Source of the DNA: Paraherbaspirillum soli
GTDB lineage: Bacteria; Pseudomonadota; Gammaproteobacteria; Burkholderiales; Burkholderiaceae_D
Assembly: GCF_042654985.1 (NCBI RefSeq)
Contig: NZ_JBHSMT010000026.1
Coordinates: forward strand, 248,001-312,000
DNA: 64,000 bases
Reading direction: 5' to 3'
Position 1 is the stretch's first letter. Every line of letters starts with the position of its first letter. The translations under genes were made by a program, and so were the position numbers. Of this stretch, positions 32,027-41,515 are shown in pieces. The notes beneath the pieces were generated by a model. The model did no database searches and was not told where the DNA came from. It saw nothing but the letters and a program-made list of their open reading frames with translations.

Positions 32027-33421
32027 TCACTTGGTGATGCGCAGAATGGCCGACGCCAGTTTGTCGAAGCAAGGTTTTAATCCATTGGCGTCGACCGCAT
32101 GGCAATACAGGCCGACCGGTTGGCCGGCGCCGGCGGTGACGCAGCGCGGCAAGGCATCGGCTGTGTTGGCCATGCACTTGAGCACGTTTTCGCCGATTTC
32201 ACCGTCTGCGCCCTCCGGTATGGTCAACTCCTGGCCGAGGCCGAGCGTGAACACATACACGCCTTCGTTTCTCGATTTGGCCGCCATTGCCTCCAGCAGG
32301 TTTCTGGATGCCCGGTTCACATTGCGCCAGGCATTGGTTTGCGTGCTGGTGTCGTTGGTGACCACGCGCGGCGTCGCCGTTACCACCGGGAATTCCTGCA
32401 GGGCCGGAAGATTCAATGGGTTATGCGCGTTGTACCAGTCAGGGAGTTTGGTGATGTAGCTGGTGTTCGTCGTATTGACAATGCTCGCGTTCTGCCAACA
32501 TTTCAACGGCAGCTGGGAGTTGATCTGGTCATCATGCCGCAGGCCGGCCGGCCAGTTCGGCGTTGTTTGGTCGCCGGTGGAAAGGGTACCGGCAGAAATG
32601 CAGTCGGCCGGCGTTTTAAAAGTGAAATAGGAGGCGAAGGAGTTCGGCGCGCCGTCGGAAAAGAAAACAATGACGCGCAGGCTGGAGCGTTTGGTCGGGG
32701 CGATGACATTGTTGAGTTGATCGCGCGCCTGCCAGACTCCTTCCGCCGAGTTGGTGGAGCCGGCAAAATTAAAGGCGTCGATATGCGTGTTCATGCTGTT
32801 GATGTCGAAGCCTCTCAGGACCGGTTTGAACGGGTCCCGCACCACCGCGCCGTAGGCGAACTGGATCAGTGCTATCCGGTCCAGCGTTTGATTGAACTTG
32901 GTGAGGAATAATTTTGCATTGGTCCGCACTTTGGGCGGCACGGTCGGATCAACCGCCATCGAGCCGGTAGTGTCCACCACAAACGCCAGGTCGAGATCCT
33001 TCCTGACGCTTTGCGCGCTGGCAGCTACATTCAGGAACTTGAAGTTCATTACTCCCATCAACGAGACCGGAACGGTGGCGGTGGCCGAGGCATCAATGGT
33101 CACCTGGCCGCCGTTGAAGGTCACCGTGGGGTCGGGAAATACCGGGTTGGAACCGAGAAAATTGTTAGGGTAGTTGGCGCTGAAAAAATTCCGTGCCGCC
33201 TGTTGCGCGTTGGCGGTCTGCTCGGCCTGGGTGGCGCCCTGCGTCACCGCCCTGGCGGCGGCGATAACGGCGGAATCGACTGCCGCATTCAACTTGGCCT
33301 TGCTGATGTATCCCATGCCGGAATCGATGGCCAAGCCCAGCGTGCCGAGCAGCACGACCATGGAAAGAGCAACGATAAACAAGACCTGGCCTTGTTGTTT
33401 TGCTGCCTTGCACGTTCTCAT
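32027..33421 (-). CDS. tadG: TadG-type protein with von Willebrand factor A domain
   Basis: 464 residues. The N-terminus is a pseudopilin-like membrane segment (GQVLFIVALSMVVLLGTLGLAIDSG) followed by the KLNAAVDSAVIAAARA helix typical of Tad-associated TadG proteins. A vWA domain starts near residue 145 with a MIDAS-like motif DTTGSM and spans to about residue 400 (VFFSDGAPNSF, VYVFTLGLGQE). TadG proteins are needed for Flp pilus assembly or adhesion. The gap to the preceding pseudopilin-like gene is 19 bp. Confidence 0.88.
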   Translation of the reverse strand: MRTCKAAKQQGQVLFIVALSMVVLLGTLGLAIDSGMGYISKAKLNAAVDSAVIAAARAVTQGATQAEQTANAQQAARNFFSANYPNNFLGSNPVFPDPTVTFNGGQVTIDASATATVPVSLMGVMNFKFLNVAASAQSVRKDLDLAFVVDTTGSMAVDPTVPPKVRTNAKLFLTKFNQTLDRIALIQFAYGAVVRDPFKPVLRGFDINSMNTHIDAFNFAGSTNSAEGVWQARDQLNNVIAPTKRSSLRVIVFFSDGAPNSFASYFTFKTPADCISAGTLSTGDQTTPNWPAGLRHDDQINSQLPLKCWQNASIVNTTNTSYITKLPDWYNAHNPLNLPALQEFPVVTATPRVVTNDTSTQTNAWRNVNRASRNLLEAMAAKSRNEGVYVFTLGLGQELTIPEGADGEIGENVLKCMANTADALPRCVTAGAGQPVGLYCHAVDANGLKPCFDKLASAILRITK

Positions 33422-33440
33422 GACAACTCCTGAGAGAAAG

Positions 33441-34043
33441 TCAGAATATGGTCTTCGAGTAAAGATTGGGCCCGATCGCTGGCAGCTTGCCGAATCCCAG
33501 ATTCAAGCCGGCGTACATGGTGTTGAAATTGTAAAAGGCTTCGACCGCATAGACCACGTCGCCGTCAGCCAGCAGTCCGGTCATGGTATTGGCGGTGCCG
33601 GCGTTGTCGGGGTTGGCCGGGATGCCGCTGCAACTGCCATCGTTGGCCCAGCTGGCGCATGTCCAGACCGTGCTGGCCGGGGCATAGCCCGGGTTGCCGG
33701 TCCAGCGGTATTGTTCCAGGATCACGTTCCTGACGACGCCTGCCTGCAGATGCCCCATGACCTTGGTGATATACACCATGCCCTGTTTGCTCATGTCCAG
33801 CGGCGGCGTGGTCGCGGCCAGCGCATTCATCACATTCTGGCTGGAGACGCTGTCGAGTTGTGCGCTGCGCGACGCGATATTGGCGCCTTCCCGGCTGATA
33901 TTGATCAGGATCATGTTGGCCTGGATGGCGCGCGCCAAGTCGACTATCGGCAGCGCCAACAGCAGCAGTAGCGGCAAGATAAGGGCAAACTCGATTGCGG
34001 CGATCCCGGCGCAGGCGGGGCGTAGTCGTTGTTGGCGGTTCAT
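33441..34043 (-). CDS. tadF: TadE/TadF-like minor pseudopilin
   Basis: 200 residues. The start has the TadE-family pattern GIAAIEFALILPLLLLLALPIVDLAR with the conserved Glu at position 5 after the presumed cleavage point, followed by a soluble C-terminal domain. Its ATG overlaps the stop of the previous tadE-like gene by four bases (ATGA), so the two are translationally coupled. Pseudopilins of this type are processed by the TadV peptidase and support Flp pilus biogenesis. The E/F assignment follows gene order. Confidence 0.85.
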   Translation of the reverse strand: MNRQQRLRPACAGIAAIEFALILPLLLLLALPIVDLARAIQANMILINISREGANIASRSAQLDSVSSQNVMNALAATTPPLDMSKQGMVYITKVMGHLQAGVVRNVILEQYRWTGNPGYAPASTVWTCASWANDGSCSGIPANPDNAGTANTMTGLLADGDVVYAVEAFYNFNTMYAGLNLGFGKLPAIGPNLYSKTIF

Positions 34044-34558
34044 GGAAAGGCTTCATTACGCATGGTGGCGGCGACATTGAATTGGTATTTCCGGTTCGGG
34101 AAAAAAGGCGCCAGCACGGTCAGGTTCGACCAGGTGCAATTGTCGAGCTGGAGCACCACGATGTCGCCGGGGCCGCCGAATATGGTGGAGGACGGATTTT
34201 TGGGGTCGTAAGTCTGGGTAGTTTTGCTGCTGCCGTCGCTGCCGTAATTGGTGATCGTGATGACCGGGTTGAGCGTGTCGTACAAGCCCAGCGAGTTATT
34301 CTTGATCTCCTGGATCACGGCCAGGTAACGTTGCTGCGCCAACTGGTTCGGATCGAGATTGGACTGCCCGGTAACGGCGTAACGCGCGCCTTCCCGGACC
34401 GCATATTGCATGGTCAGATTGACCCAGAACATGATGCCGGAATCAAACACGGCGAACAGCAACAGGAAAAACAGCGGCGCGATCAACGCGAACTCGACTA
34501 CCGACGCGCCGCGCTCCTGCCTTCTTTTTCCAGCGCGTATTTTCGCCAACATCGACAA
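34040..34558 (-). CDS. tadE: TadE-like minor pseudopilin
   Basis: 172 residues with the prepilin-like block RGASVVEFALIAPLFFLLLFAVFDSG: glycine before the processing site, Glu at +5 and a hydrophobic helix. The C-terminal domain is soluble and contains one Cys in DNCTWSNL. It lies between tadC (32 bp upstream) and the second pseudopilin gene, with which it overlaps by 4 bp. Confidence 0.88.
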   Translation of the reverse strand: MSMLAKIRAGKRRQERGASVVEFALIAPLFFLLLFAVFDSGIMFWVNLTMQYAVREGARYAVTGQSNLDPNQLAQQRYLAVIQEIKNNSLGLYDTLNPVITITNYGSDGSSKTTQTYDPKNPSSTIFGGPGDIVVLQLDNCTWSNLTVLAPFFPNRKYQFNVAATMRNEAFP

Positions 34559-34590
34559 CCTCCATCTTCAGCACCATCCGGAACCGCTCA

Positions 34591-35541
34591 TTAAGTACCC
34601 AGCCCCGGCAGCAGGGTGCGATAGATCTGGATCATTGCCGGGCCGAGCACCACCAGCAGCAGCGCCGGAAAAATACAGAAAATCAATGGGAACAGCAGTT
34701 TGAGTGCAATTTTTGCAGCAGTTTCTTCGGCGATCTGGCGTCGTCTGGTGCGCAGCGAATCAGAATGCACGCGCAGCGAATCGGCAATACTGGTGCCGAA
34801 ACGCTCGGCTTGAATCAGCATCGCGACCAGCGCATCGACGTCATCCACGCCGGTCCGCAGCGCCAGATTGCGCAGCGCCTTTTCCTTGCTGTTACCGGCG
34901 CGCATTTCCAGCGTGACCAGATGCAACTCTTCGCTGAGCAACGGGGTGGTCCATGCCATTTCCTCCGCAATCCGGGCAAAAGCCGCATCCATCGCCAAGC
35001 CGGCCTCGATACAAACGGTCATCAAATCCATCACATCGGGAAAGTGTTCGAAAATTTCCAACTGGCGCGCCGCCACTATCCGGGCCAGCACCAGATTGGG
35101 AAAATAAAAACCCGCCGCTGCGGCCAGCACCAGGTACAGCATCAGGAACTCGGAACTCAGGCTGGTACCCGACGCCAGGAGCAGCAGCCACAGCAGGATC
35201 GGCAATGCAATGGCGAGCAGCGTCTTGAGGCCAAAATAAATGATCGGTGCATGCTCGCCGCGAAAGCCGGCATTCATGAAACGGGTCCGTAGCGCCGACT
35301 TGTCCCAGCCTTCCTCAGGGGCCGCCAGTTTTGCAAAAGGACTCGATAGTTTGGCAATCGTGGCGACCCAGGTATCGGTCGGTTTGGCCGATACTGCGCC
35401 AGTTCCGGTCACCGCGCCTTCCGTATAAAGTTGCAAGCGCTTCTGAACCACGTTGGGCGTCAGGTAGTGCAGCAACAGCATGACGATGCCGAACACGGCG
35501 AAGAAAATGACGACCAGGGAAAACAGGTAGATCGCGGGCAT
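34591..35541 (-). CDS. tadC: TadC inner-membrane platform protein
   Basis: 316 residues of the T2SSF (GspF-like) family: an N-terminal helix (YLFSLVVIFFAVFGIVMLLL), a cytoplasmic region with FPDVMDLMTVCIEAGLAMDA and the typical ERFGTSIADSLRVHSDSLR segment, and a C-terminal helix pair (LLFPLIFCIFPALLLVVLG). TadB and TadC are presumed to form the platform for pilus extension. A repeat-filled gap of 232 bp separates it from tadB, unusually wide inside this cluster. Confidence 0.9.
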   Translation of the reverse strand: MPAIYLFSLVVIFFAVFGIVMLLLHYLTPNVVQKRLQLYTEGAVTGTGAVSAKPTDTWVATIAKLSSPFAKLAAPEEGWDKSALRTRFMNAGFRGEHAPIIYFGLKTLLAIALPILLWLLLLASGTSLSSEFLMLYLVLAAAAGFYFPNLVLARIVAARQLEIFEHFPDVMDLMTVCIEAGLAMDAAFARIAEEMAWTTPLLSEELHLVTLEMRAGNSKEKALRNLALRTGVDDVDALVAMLIQAERFGTSIADSLRVHSDSLRTRRRQIAEETAAKIALKLLFPLIFCIFPALLLVVLGPAMIQIYRTLLPGLGT

Positions 35542-35600
35542 GGTGTTGTCCTTTCGTTCCAGAACCTGTTCAAAATTTGCTTACACAAAGTCTGTAACAA

Positions 35601-35740
35601 GTAGGGCGGATGAGCGCAGCGTTATCCGCCATTGATGTGCCGCACGTGTTTGACGCATCTCAAACGGTGGAAGGGTGAAGCAGGGGTTTCGGATGGCATG
35701 CCATCCGCCTGCGCAACGGTATCCGCTTGCAAGCGGATAC
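35601..35740. repeat. Repeat island between tadB and tadC
   Basis: Contains an arm of the GTAGGGCGGATGAGCGCAGC family at 35601-35633 (hairpin GGCGGAT / ATCCGCC). Two perfect palindromes follow: GGATGGCATGCCATCC (35691-35706) and a 22-bp one at 35719-35740 with half-site GTATCCGCTTG. It could act as a processing or attenuation point splitting the tad transcript. Confidence 0.75.
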
Positions 35741-35773
35741 GCGCCCTGCAAGAGCTGCGCTTTTCCGCCTTAC

Positions 35774-36751
35774 TCACACCCTGATGCGAATCAGCTTGCG
35801 CATCCAGAGCACGCCGACCACCATCATCACTGCGACCACGCCGAGCATCTGTCGGCCAATCGGATCGGTCCACAGCACTTTCAAGAAATCAGGATTGACG
35901 ACTTGCAGCACCGCCGCCAGGCCAACCGGCAACAGGCTGAGGATCCAGGCCGATAAACGGCCTTCGGCCGACAGCACTTTGATCTGGCCAAACAGCTTGA
36001 AGCGCTCGCGCACGATGCTGGCGATGCTGCCCAGCAGTTCGGCCAGGCTGCCGCCGGTTTCGCGCTGGATCAGCACCGCCACCACAAAGTAACCGACATC
36101 GGTGCCGGGCACGCGGGTAGACAGACTTTTGAGCGCGTCCTGCATCGGGATGCCATAGTTGACTTCATCAAACACGGTACGGAATTCGCTGCCGATCGGA
36201 TCGGGCATTTCATCGCCGACCATCTGTAGCGCCGATGAAAAAGCGTGACCGGCACGCAGCGCGCGGCTCATCAGGTCGAGCGCGGCAGGCAGTTGCTCTT
36301 CGATCCGCGCCAGCCGCTTCCTTTTCTTCCCCATCACCAGCAGCAGCGGCAGCCCGATTGCCGCAAGTCCTAGCACCAGCGAAACGAACAGCTGACCCGA
36401 CACAAACAGCAGCAGCGCGAACACTGCGCCACCGCATGCCAGCGATGCCAGGCAGAACTGGGACACATTGAGCGTCAAACCGGACTGTTCCAGCAAACGG
36501 TCCAGCGAGTGCAAGCGCACAAACTGCTGCAGCAGGCGTTGCATGGCAGGAGCGTCGCTCAGCAGCCGCTTTTTAAGAATCGACACATCTTCCTGACCGC
36601 TTTGTGCGCCGGCCGACATGATGCGCAAGCGCCGCGCAATCCGTTTTGCTTCCGGCCCGCGCGAGCTGTTCCACGAAACGTAGAGGCCCTCGACCAACAG
36701 CACCACGGCAATGAAGATCGCGACCGCAAAGAAAATGAAGAGATAGTCCAT
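35774..36751 (-). CDS. tadB: TadB inner-membrane platform protein
   Basis: 325 residues from the ATG at 36751; an earlier in-frame start would overlap tadA and add 25 residues with no resemblance to the family. The N-terminal helix is FIFFAVAIFIAVVLLVEGLYV. A T2SSF domain in the C-terminal half has LPAALDLMSRALRAGHAFSS and TGGSLAELLGSIASIVRERF. Paired helices near residues 110-160 and at the end complete the platform topology. It starts 14 bp after tadA ends. Confidence 0.9.
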   Translation of the reverse strand: MDYLFIFFAVAIFIAVVLLVEGLYVSWNSSRGPEAKRIARRLRIMSAGAQSGQEDVSILKKRLLSDAPAMQRLLQQFVRLHSLDRLLEQSGLTLNVSQFCLASLACGGAVFALLLFVSGQLFVSLVLGLAAIGLPLLLVMGKKRKRLARIEEQLPAALDLMSRALRAGHAFSSALQMVGDEMPDPIGSEFRTVFDEVNYGIPMQDALKSLSTRVPGTDVGYFVVAVLIQRETGGSLAELLGSIASIVRERFKLFGQIKVLSAEGRLSAWILSLLPVGLAAVLQVVNPDFLKVLWTDPIGRQMLGVVAVMMVVGVLWMRKLIRIRV

Positions 36752-36764
36752 GGCTGGCCCCGCT

Positions 36765-38138
36765 TCAGGTTTTGACCGTGTACAACCGGACCGGGTCGAA
36801 CAGCACATCCGGCAGCTCGATGCCATTCACCCGCAAACGCTCGGCGAAGTGCGGCCGTACGCCGGTGGCGCAAAAATGTCCAGCCACTGCGCCGTTGCCG
36901 GTAATGCCGGTTTGCCGGAAGGCGAAGATCTCCTGCATCGTAATGATGTCGCCTTCCATCCCGGTAATTTCCTGGATGCTGACCAGCTTGCGTTTGCCGT
37001 CCGCCAGTCGGGCGATCTGGATCACAACCGTGATGGCCGAACTGATCTGGTGCCGCGCCACCCTGGTGGGCAAGTTCATGCCGGCCAGTCCGATCATATT
37101 CTCCAGCCGGGTCAGTGCATCGCGCGGCGTATTGGCATGGATCGTCGCCAGCGATCCGTCGTGTCCGGTATTCATGGCCTGCAACATGTCGACTGCTTCC
37201 GCGCTGCGCACCTCGCCCAGGATGATGCGGTCGGGGCGCATGCGCAAGGCGTTGCGTACCAGCGCGCGTTGCGTGACCTCGCCTTTGCCTTCGATGTTCG
37301 GCGGCCGCGATTCAAGTCGCACCGCATGCGGCTGCTGCAACTGCAGTTCGGCCGCATCCTCGATCGTGACGATACGTTCGGCGGCGCCTATAAAGCTGGA
37401 AAGAATATTCAACAGCGTGGTTTTGCCGCTGCCGGTGCCACCGGAGATGATCATGTTGACCTTGGCTTTGACCAGCCCTCCGAGCATTTGCGCCATGGCT
37501 GGAATCAGGCTCTGGTAGAGGATGAAGTCGTCCATCGTCAACGGCTTGACGGCAAAGCGGCGGATCGACATCTGCGGGCCGTCGATCGCCAGCGGCGGGA
37601 TAATCACGTTGACCCGCGAGCCATCCGGCAGGCGCGCATCGACCATCGGGCTCGATTCATCCACCCGGCGTCCCACGCGCGAGACGATCTTGTCGATGAT
37701 CTTCATCAAGTGGGCATTGTCGTTGAAGCAGACATCGGTGGTTTCCAGTTTGCCGAACCGCTCGACGTACACGTGCTTGTAGGTGTTGACCAGGATGTCG
37801 GAAACGGCGGGGTCGGCCATCAACAGTTCGAGCGGTCCGAGACCGAGCATTTCGTACTGGATGTCACGCACCAGGTTTTTGCGCTCGTGTTCGTTGACCA
37901 CCACTTTTTCCGCGCTCAGCAATTCTTCCACCAGTTTTTTCAATTCATCCCTGAGCTGAGGCGGGGTCAGGCTTTCCATCGCTTGCAGGTCGATGCGGTC
38001 GAGCAGGGTGGCAAGGATGCGAGTCTTTAATTCGCGGTAGGTGTGGTTGTCGACGGTTTTGGTATGCAGGTGCGCGGCGGCGGCGCTGCCGACTCCGATC
38101 CCGCTAGTATTCGTGCCCAACTGTTCGCGCAAAGACAT
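36765..38138 (-). CDS. tadA: TadA/CpaF secretion ATPase
   Basis: 457 residues of the GspE/VirB11 superfamily, TadA/CpaF branch. The N-terminal part is helical. The ATPase core has a Walker A motif SGGTGSGKTTLLN, arginine finger region RLESRPPNIEGKGEVTQ, Asp box ALRMRPDRIILGEVR and the His box GHDGSLATIHAN. It hydrolyses ATP in the cytoplasm to drive assembly of the Flp pilus. A GGGGAGA ribosome site precedes the ATG. Confidence 0.94.
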   Translation of the reverse strand: MSLREQLGTNTSGIGVGSAAAAHLHTKTVDNHTYRELKTRILATLLDRIDLQAMESLTPPQLRDELKKLVEELLSAEKVVVNEHERKNLVRDIQYEMLGLGPLELLMADPAVSDILVNTYKHVYVERFGKLETTDVCFNDNAHLMKIIDKIVSRVGRRVDESSPMVDARLPDGSRVNVIIPPLAIDGPQMSIRRFAVKPLTMDDFILYQSLIPAMAQMLGGLVKAKVNMIISGGTGSGKTTLLNILSSFIGAAERIVTIEDAAELQLQQPHAVRLESRPPNIEGKGEVTQRALVRNALRMRPDRIILGEVRSAEAVDMLQAMNTGHDGSLATIHANTPRDALTRLENMIGLAGMNLPTRVARHQISSAITVVIQIARLADGKRKLVSIQEITGMEGDIITMQEIFAFRQTGITGNGAVAGHFCATGVRPHFAERLRVNGIELPDVLFDPVRLYTVKT

Positions 38139-38198
38139 GATGTTTCTCCCCGATGCTGATGACCTGCGGCAGGACCTGTCAGTATTGCCCGTTGCTCA

Positions 38199-39440
38199 TC
38201 AAACGTGCTTGAACACGCGCGTCAGCCAGCTGCTGCTTTCTGGTTCAGGTTCGCGCAAAAGCTGCTCGCTCCATTCATTCAATGCCTTGGCGATGGGACT
38301 GTTGCGGGATAGTTTGTTGATCGGTATGCCCTGATTCACCGAAGCGGCTGCCGCTTCGTAATGATTGGGGATGGTCCGCAATACCTTGCTGCCTAGCGTC
38401 TGCTCCAGGTCATGGAGCGCAATATCGCCGCCTTTTTCAAAGCGGTTGACGATCAGATGGACTTTGTCCTTCGGGTAATCGAGCGTGCGGAAAACATCCA
38501 GCAACCGCTTGCCGTCGCGTATGAACGGCAGAGTAATCTGCAACACTGCAAAGATCATGTCCGCCTGATCGAGTGCAGTGATGGTTTGGGCATCGAGACT
38601 GCGGCCGGCATCGATGATGATGAAGTCATATTGACTGCGCGCCATCTTCAGCAGCGTTTCGATGTGTTCAGGCAGGACCGCGATGCCGTGGGCCGGATCT
38701 TCCGGCGCTGCCAGCACGCCCAGGTTCGGCGCCACATGGATCATGCTCGACGCCAGGAAGGCCGGGTCCAGTCGATGAATGCCGCGCGCCACGTCCGCCA
38801 GCGTCGCGCTCGGCTTCTGTTCCGACAGGAACAACAGTGCATCGCCGAACTGCAGGTTGAAGTCAAACAAGGCCACTTTCTTGCTGCTTTGCGCCGCCAG
38901 CGCATAGGCCAGGTTGGCCGCCAGGAAAGTCGCTCCGCTGCCGCCTTTGCAGGAAATGAAGGCGAGTACTTTGCCCGCGGTCGCCGGTGAAAAATCCAAT
39001 CTGTGCTGGAGCCGCTCAATCGCCGCTTTGAGCGCGTCGGCATTGACCGGCGACGGCAACACCTCACGCACTCCGACCCGCATTGCCTGGATCAAAAAAT
39101 CGTGCGATTGCTGTTCGCACAAGACGATGAAAGCCATGTTCGGATAGACCTGCCCGAGCCGCTCCAGTGGTGCCAGATCGGCACGGCCGTCGCACGCGCT
39201 GTCGACGATCAGGATGTCCGGCACGGATTGAACGGGAAGTACCGAGGTCAGCATGCCGTGTTGATTCAGCTTGCCTTCGATGGTGGAGACGCTGGCGCTG
39301 CCGGCGGCATCGCCCAGTACGCGCACGATCTCGTCCAGATGCTGTTTGTTGGGAGATACCACCGTGATGCGCAAGGCGTCGTTGCCGCTCGCCTTGTCGC
39401 GGTTTTCTGGCGTTGCGCTTGATTGCATGGATTTGTTCAT
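38199..39440 (-). CDS. tadZ: TadZ/CpaE localisation protein
   Basis: 413 residues from the ATG at 39440, chosen because GAGGA lies just upstream; a start 21 bases earlier lacks one. The N-terminal part is an atypical receiver-like domain (about residues 20-135). The C-terminal part is a MinD/ParA-type ATPase with deviant Walker A KGGSGATF and IIDAGRSLDAQTI. TadZ proteins bring the pilus machinery to the cell pole. Located between the small lipoprotein gene and tadA. Confidence 0.9.
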   Translation of the reverse strand: MNKSMQSSATPENRDKASGNDALRITVVSPNKQHLDEIVRVLGDAAGSASVSTIEGKLNQHGMLTSVLPVQSVPDILIVDSACDGRADLAPLERLGQVYPNMAFIVLCEQQSHDFLIQAMRVGVREVLPSPVNADALKAAIERLQHRLDFSPATAGKVLAFISCKGGSGATFLAANLAYALAAQSSKKVALFDFNLQFGDALLFLSEQKPSATLADVARGIHRLDPAFLASSMIHVAPNLGVLAAPEDPAHGIAVLPEHIETLLKMARSQYDFIIIDAGRSLDAQTITALDQADMIFAVLQITLPFIRDGKRLLDVFRTLDYPKDKVHLIVNRFEKGGDIALHDLEQTLGSKVLRTIPNHYEAAAASVNQGIPINKLSRNSPIAKALNEWSEQLLREPEPESSSWLTRVFKHV

Positions 39441-39518
39441 GTTTTCCTCATTGCTATGCAAGAACGTTTATGCTCGCTGCTTCCCCGCGGCTTGTTGGCC
39501 GAAGGTTGTCGACGCCGA

Positions 39519-39848
39519 TTACGGCCCGCCGCCATTGCTGCTGCCGCCGACGCCGATGGCGAACACGTTCGGCTGCGGCGTCGGCGCTTTGTACGATTTG
39601 TAATAGCGATCGACGACCTCCCGTGCCGCTTGTCCGTCCATACGCACTGCGGCGGTGTTGGCGGAGGCGTTCGGGGCGATGGTCTGCTCCGCCTTGAGCA
39701 GATTGACGCTGTTGCCGAACTGGCTATCCAGGTTGGGCGTCAGCGATACGCAGCCGGCCAGCGTCAGCAAGGAGGTAGCGGCAACAATGACATGCCACGG
39801 AATCAGATGCGCGCTTCTGTCCGTCTTCTTGTCCATCTTCATGGCCAT
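39519..39848 (-). CDS. Small lipoprotein of the Tad locus
   Basis: 109 residues. A signal sequence with lipobox LAGC (ATSLLTLAGC) predicts acylation at Cys33. The mature part includes GNSVNLLKAEQTIAPNAS and ends in a Gly/Ser-rich tail (GVGGSSNGGGP). The gene starts 4 bp after the secretin gene stops, the slot where CpaD-like or pilotin-like lipoproteins often sit, but it is shorter than CpaD. Function as a secretin helper is inferred from position only. Confidence 0.7.
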   Translation of the reverse strand: MAMKMDKKTDRSAHLIPWHVIVAATSLLTLAGCVSLTPNLDSQFGNSVNLLKAEQTIAPNASANTAAVRMDGQAAREVVDRYYKSYKAPTPQPNVFAIGVGGSSNGGGP

Positions 39849-39852
39849 CTCC

Positions 39853-41460
39853 TTATTTGAGTTCGAAGCCGGAAGGGGGGACGGTCTCCGCCGCCGGCAT
39901 CGGCATCGCTGCTGCCGGGGCCGGGGCAGGTTTGGCCGCCGGAGCTGCGCCTTCCATTTTCCCTTCGAGGAAAAACTCCGCGCGACTCGGTTCGATGAAA
40001 CCGTCAGTAGGCAGCGGATAATCCGGCGGCAGCGGTTTTACCAGGCGTGGGGTGATGATGAACACCAGTTCCGTTTTGTCGGTCTGAAAACTCCTGCTGC
40101 GAAACAGTGCGCCCAGCACCGGGATTTCACCCAGGATCGGGAAGGCGCTGACGTTTTGCGTGACGTTGTTTTTGATCAATCCGCCGATTGCGAAACTCTG
40201 GCCATCGAATAGCTGCACCGTGGTCGAAGCGCGGCGTGTCGTGATCAGCGGAATAATGGAGGCGGCCGTGCCTATGCCGGAAATACTGGCCCCTTGTCCC
40301 GACAGCTCGGAGACTTCAGGCGCGACTTTCAGATTGATGCGGCCGCCGTCGAGTACGGTGGGCGTGAAGCGCAGGCCAACCCCGAATTCCTTTTCTTCCA
40401 GTGTGATGGTTGCGATACCGCTAGCGGAACTTTGTGGAACCGGAATGAAAATCCTGCCGCCGGCAAGGAAACTGCCTTCCTGTCCGCTGATGGCCATGAT
40501 GTTCGGTTCAGCCAGGATTTTCACGAAGCCGTCTTTTTTCTCGGCGTCGATGGTCAGCGAATCGCCGGGTGTCGATTTGGTCACGTTGAGCACACCGTTG
40601 GCGCCGGTCAGGAAGTTGGATGCCAGGCTGGTTGCCCATTTGCCCCGGTGCAGGATCGCGGAAAAATTCGCGCCCAACTGGTCGAGCAGGGTTTTTGATA
40701 TCTCGGCCACCTTCACTTCCAGCATGACCTGCTGAGGTGCGGAAACCAATAGCATATTGACGATTCTTTCGCCGCCGCTACCGCCCGCGCCACCGCTGCC
40801 TTTGCGCACGTAGGCATTGGCGATGGCCAGCGCGCGGTCGACTGCCATCGTATCGGCCACTACCCCGCTCAACACCAGCGAATCCGAGGCAGCGCCGACC
40901 TTGATATTTTTTTCCTCGGGCATCAGCTGGTTTATTTTCGACTGCACTGACGCGGTATCGATTCCCACCGAGACTTCGACCATCGCGCAGCGTCCCTCCC
41001 TGTTCTGGAACATCAGATTGGTTGAGCCGACTTTTTTCCCGAACAGGAAAAAGGTGGTGCGCGGGGTGGGTGAGGTCAGGGGTTCCACTTGCACCACCTC
41101 GGGATTGCCGATGGTGCGCAACCAGGCCGGCGCCGGCAAATGCAATTGCTGCAAATCGAGCTGGCCCGATTTTCCCTCGGGCAGATTGACGTTGGCGCTT
41201 GGCGCAAATTCGCCAATACAAGTAGGGGTCACGCCCCGCCGCGCCGGTGCGGCCGCTGCGGTTGCGGCCGTGCCTGGCGCTGCGATGGCCGGCAGTGGCA
41301 GCGCACTCATCGGCGCTGTGCTTTCCATTGCGGGCTGGGCCTGGATGGCGGTCGTCAGTGCCATTGCCAGACCGGCCGTCGCCATCAGCAACGATTTGCC
41401 AATGCGTGTCCAGCTAGCCCCGCCAACCATTTTCATCTCACAAATTTTGTTGTTGTTCAT
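39853..41460 (-). CDS. rcpA: Tad outer-membrane secretin (RcpA/CpaC)
   Basis: 535 residues. A signal region (MATAGLAMALTTAIQAQPAM) is followed by a pilus-assembly N-domain (about residues 85-210, including VQVEPLTSPTPRTTFFLFGK and a BON-like part). The secretin domain (about 265-480) contains FVKILAEPNIMAISGQEGSF and VPVLGALFRSRSFQTDKTEL near the end. It forms the outer-membrane channel for the Flp pilus. AGAGGGA precedes the ATG at 41460. The C-terminal tail is Ala/Pro-rich. Confidence 0.92.
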   Translation of the reverse strand: MNNNKICEMKMVGGASWTRIGKSLLMATAGLAMALTTAIQAQPAMESTAPMSALPLPAIAAPGTAATAAAAPARRGVTPTCIGEFAPSANVNLPEGKSGQLDLQQLHLPAPAWLRTIGNPEVVQVEPLTSPTPRTTFFLFGKKVGSTNLMFQNREGRCAMVEVSVGIDTASVQSKINQLMPEEKNIKVGAASDSLVLSGVVADTMAVDRALAIANAYVRKGSGGAGGSGGERIVNMLLVSAPQQVMLEVKVAEISKTLLDQLGANFSAILHRGKWATSLASNFLTGANGVLNVTKSTPGDSLTIDAEKKDGFVKILAEPNIMAISGQEGSFLAGGRIFIPVPQSSASGIATITLEEKEFGVGLRFTPTVLDGGRINLKVAPEVSELSGQGASISGIGTAASIIPLITTRRASTTVQLFDGQSFAIGGLIKNNVTQNVSAFPILGEIPVLGALFRSRSFQTDKTELVFIITPRLVKPLPPDYPLPTDGFIEPSRAEFFLEGKMEGAAPAAKPAPAPAAAMPMPAAETVPPSGFELK

Positions 41461-41515
41461 GGTATCCCTCTGGAATCACCAGTTAAGTTATGCGCATCTT
41501 GTTAATGCCCCTGCG

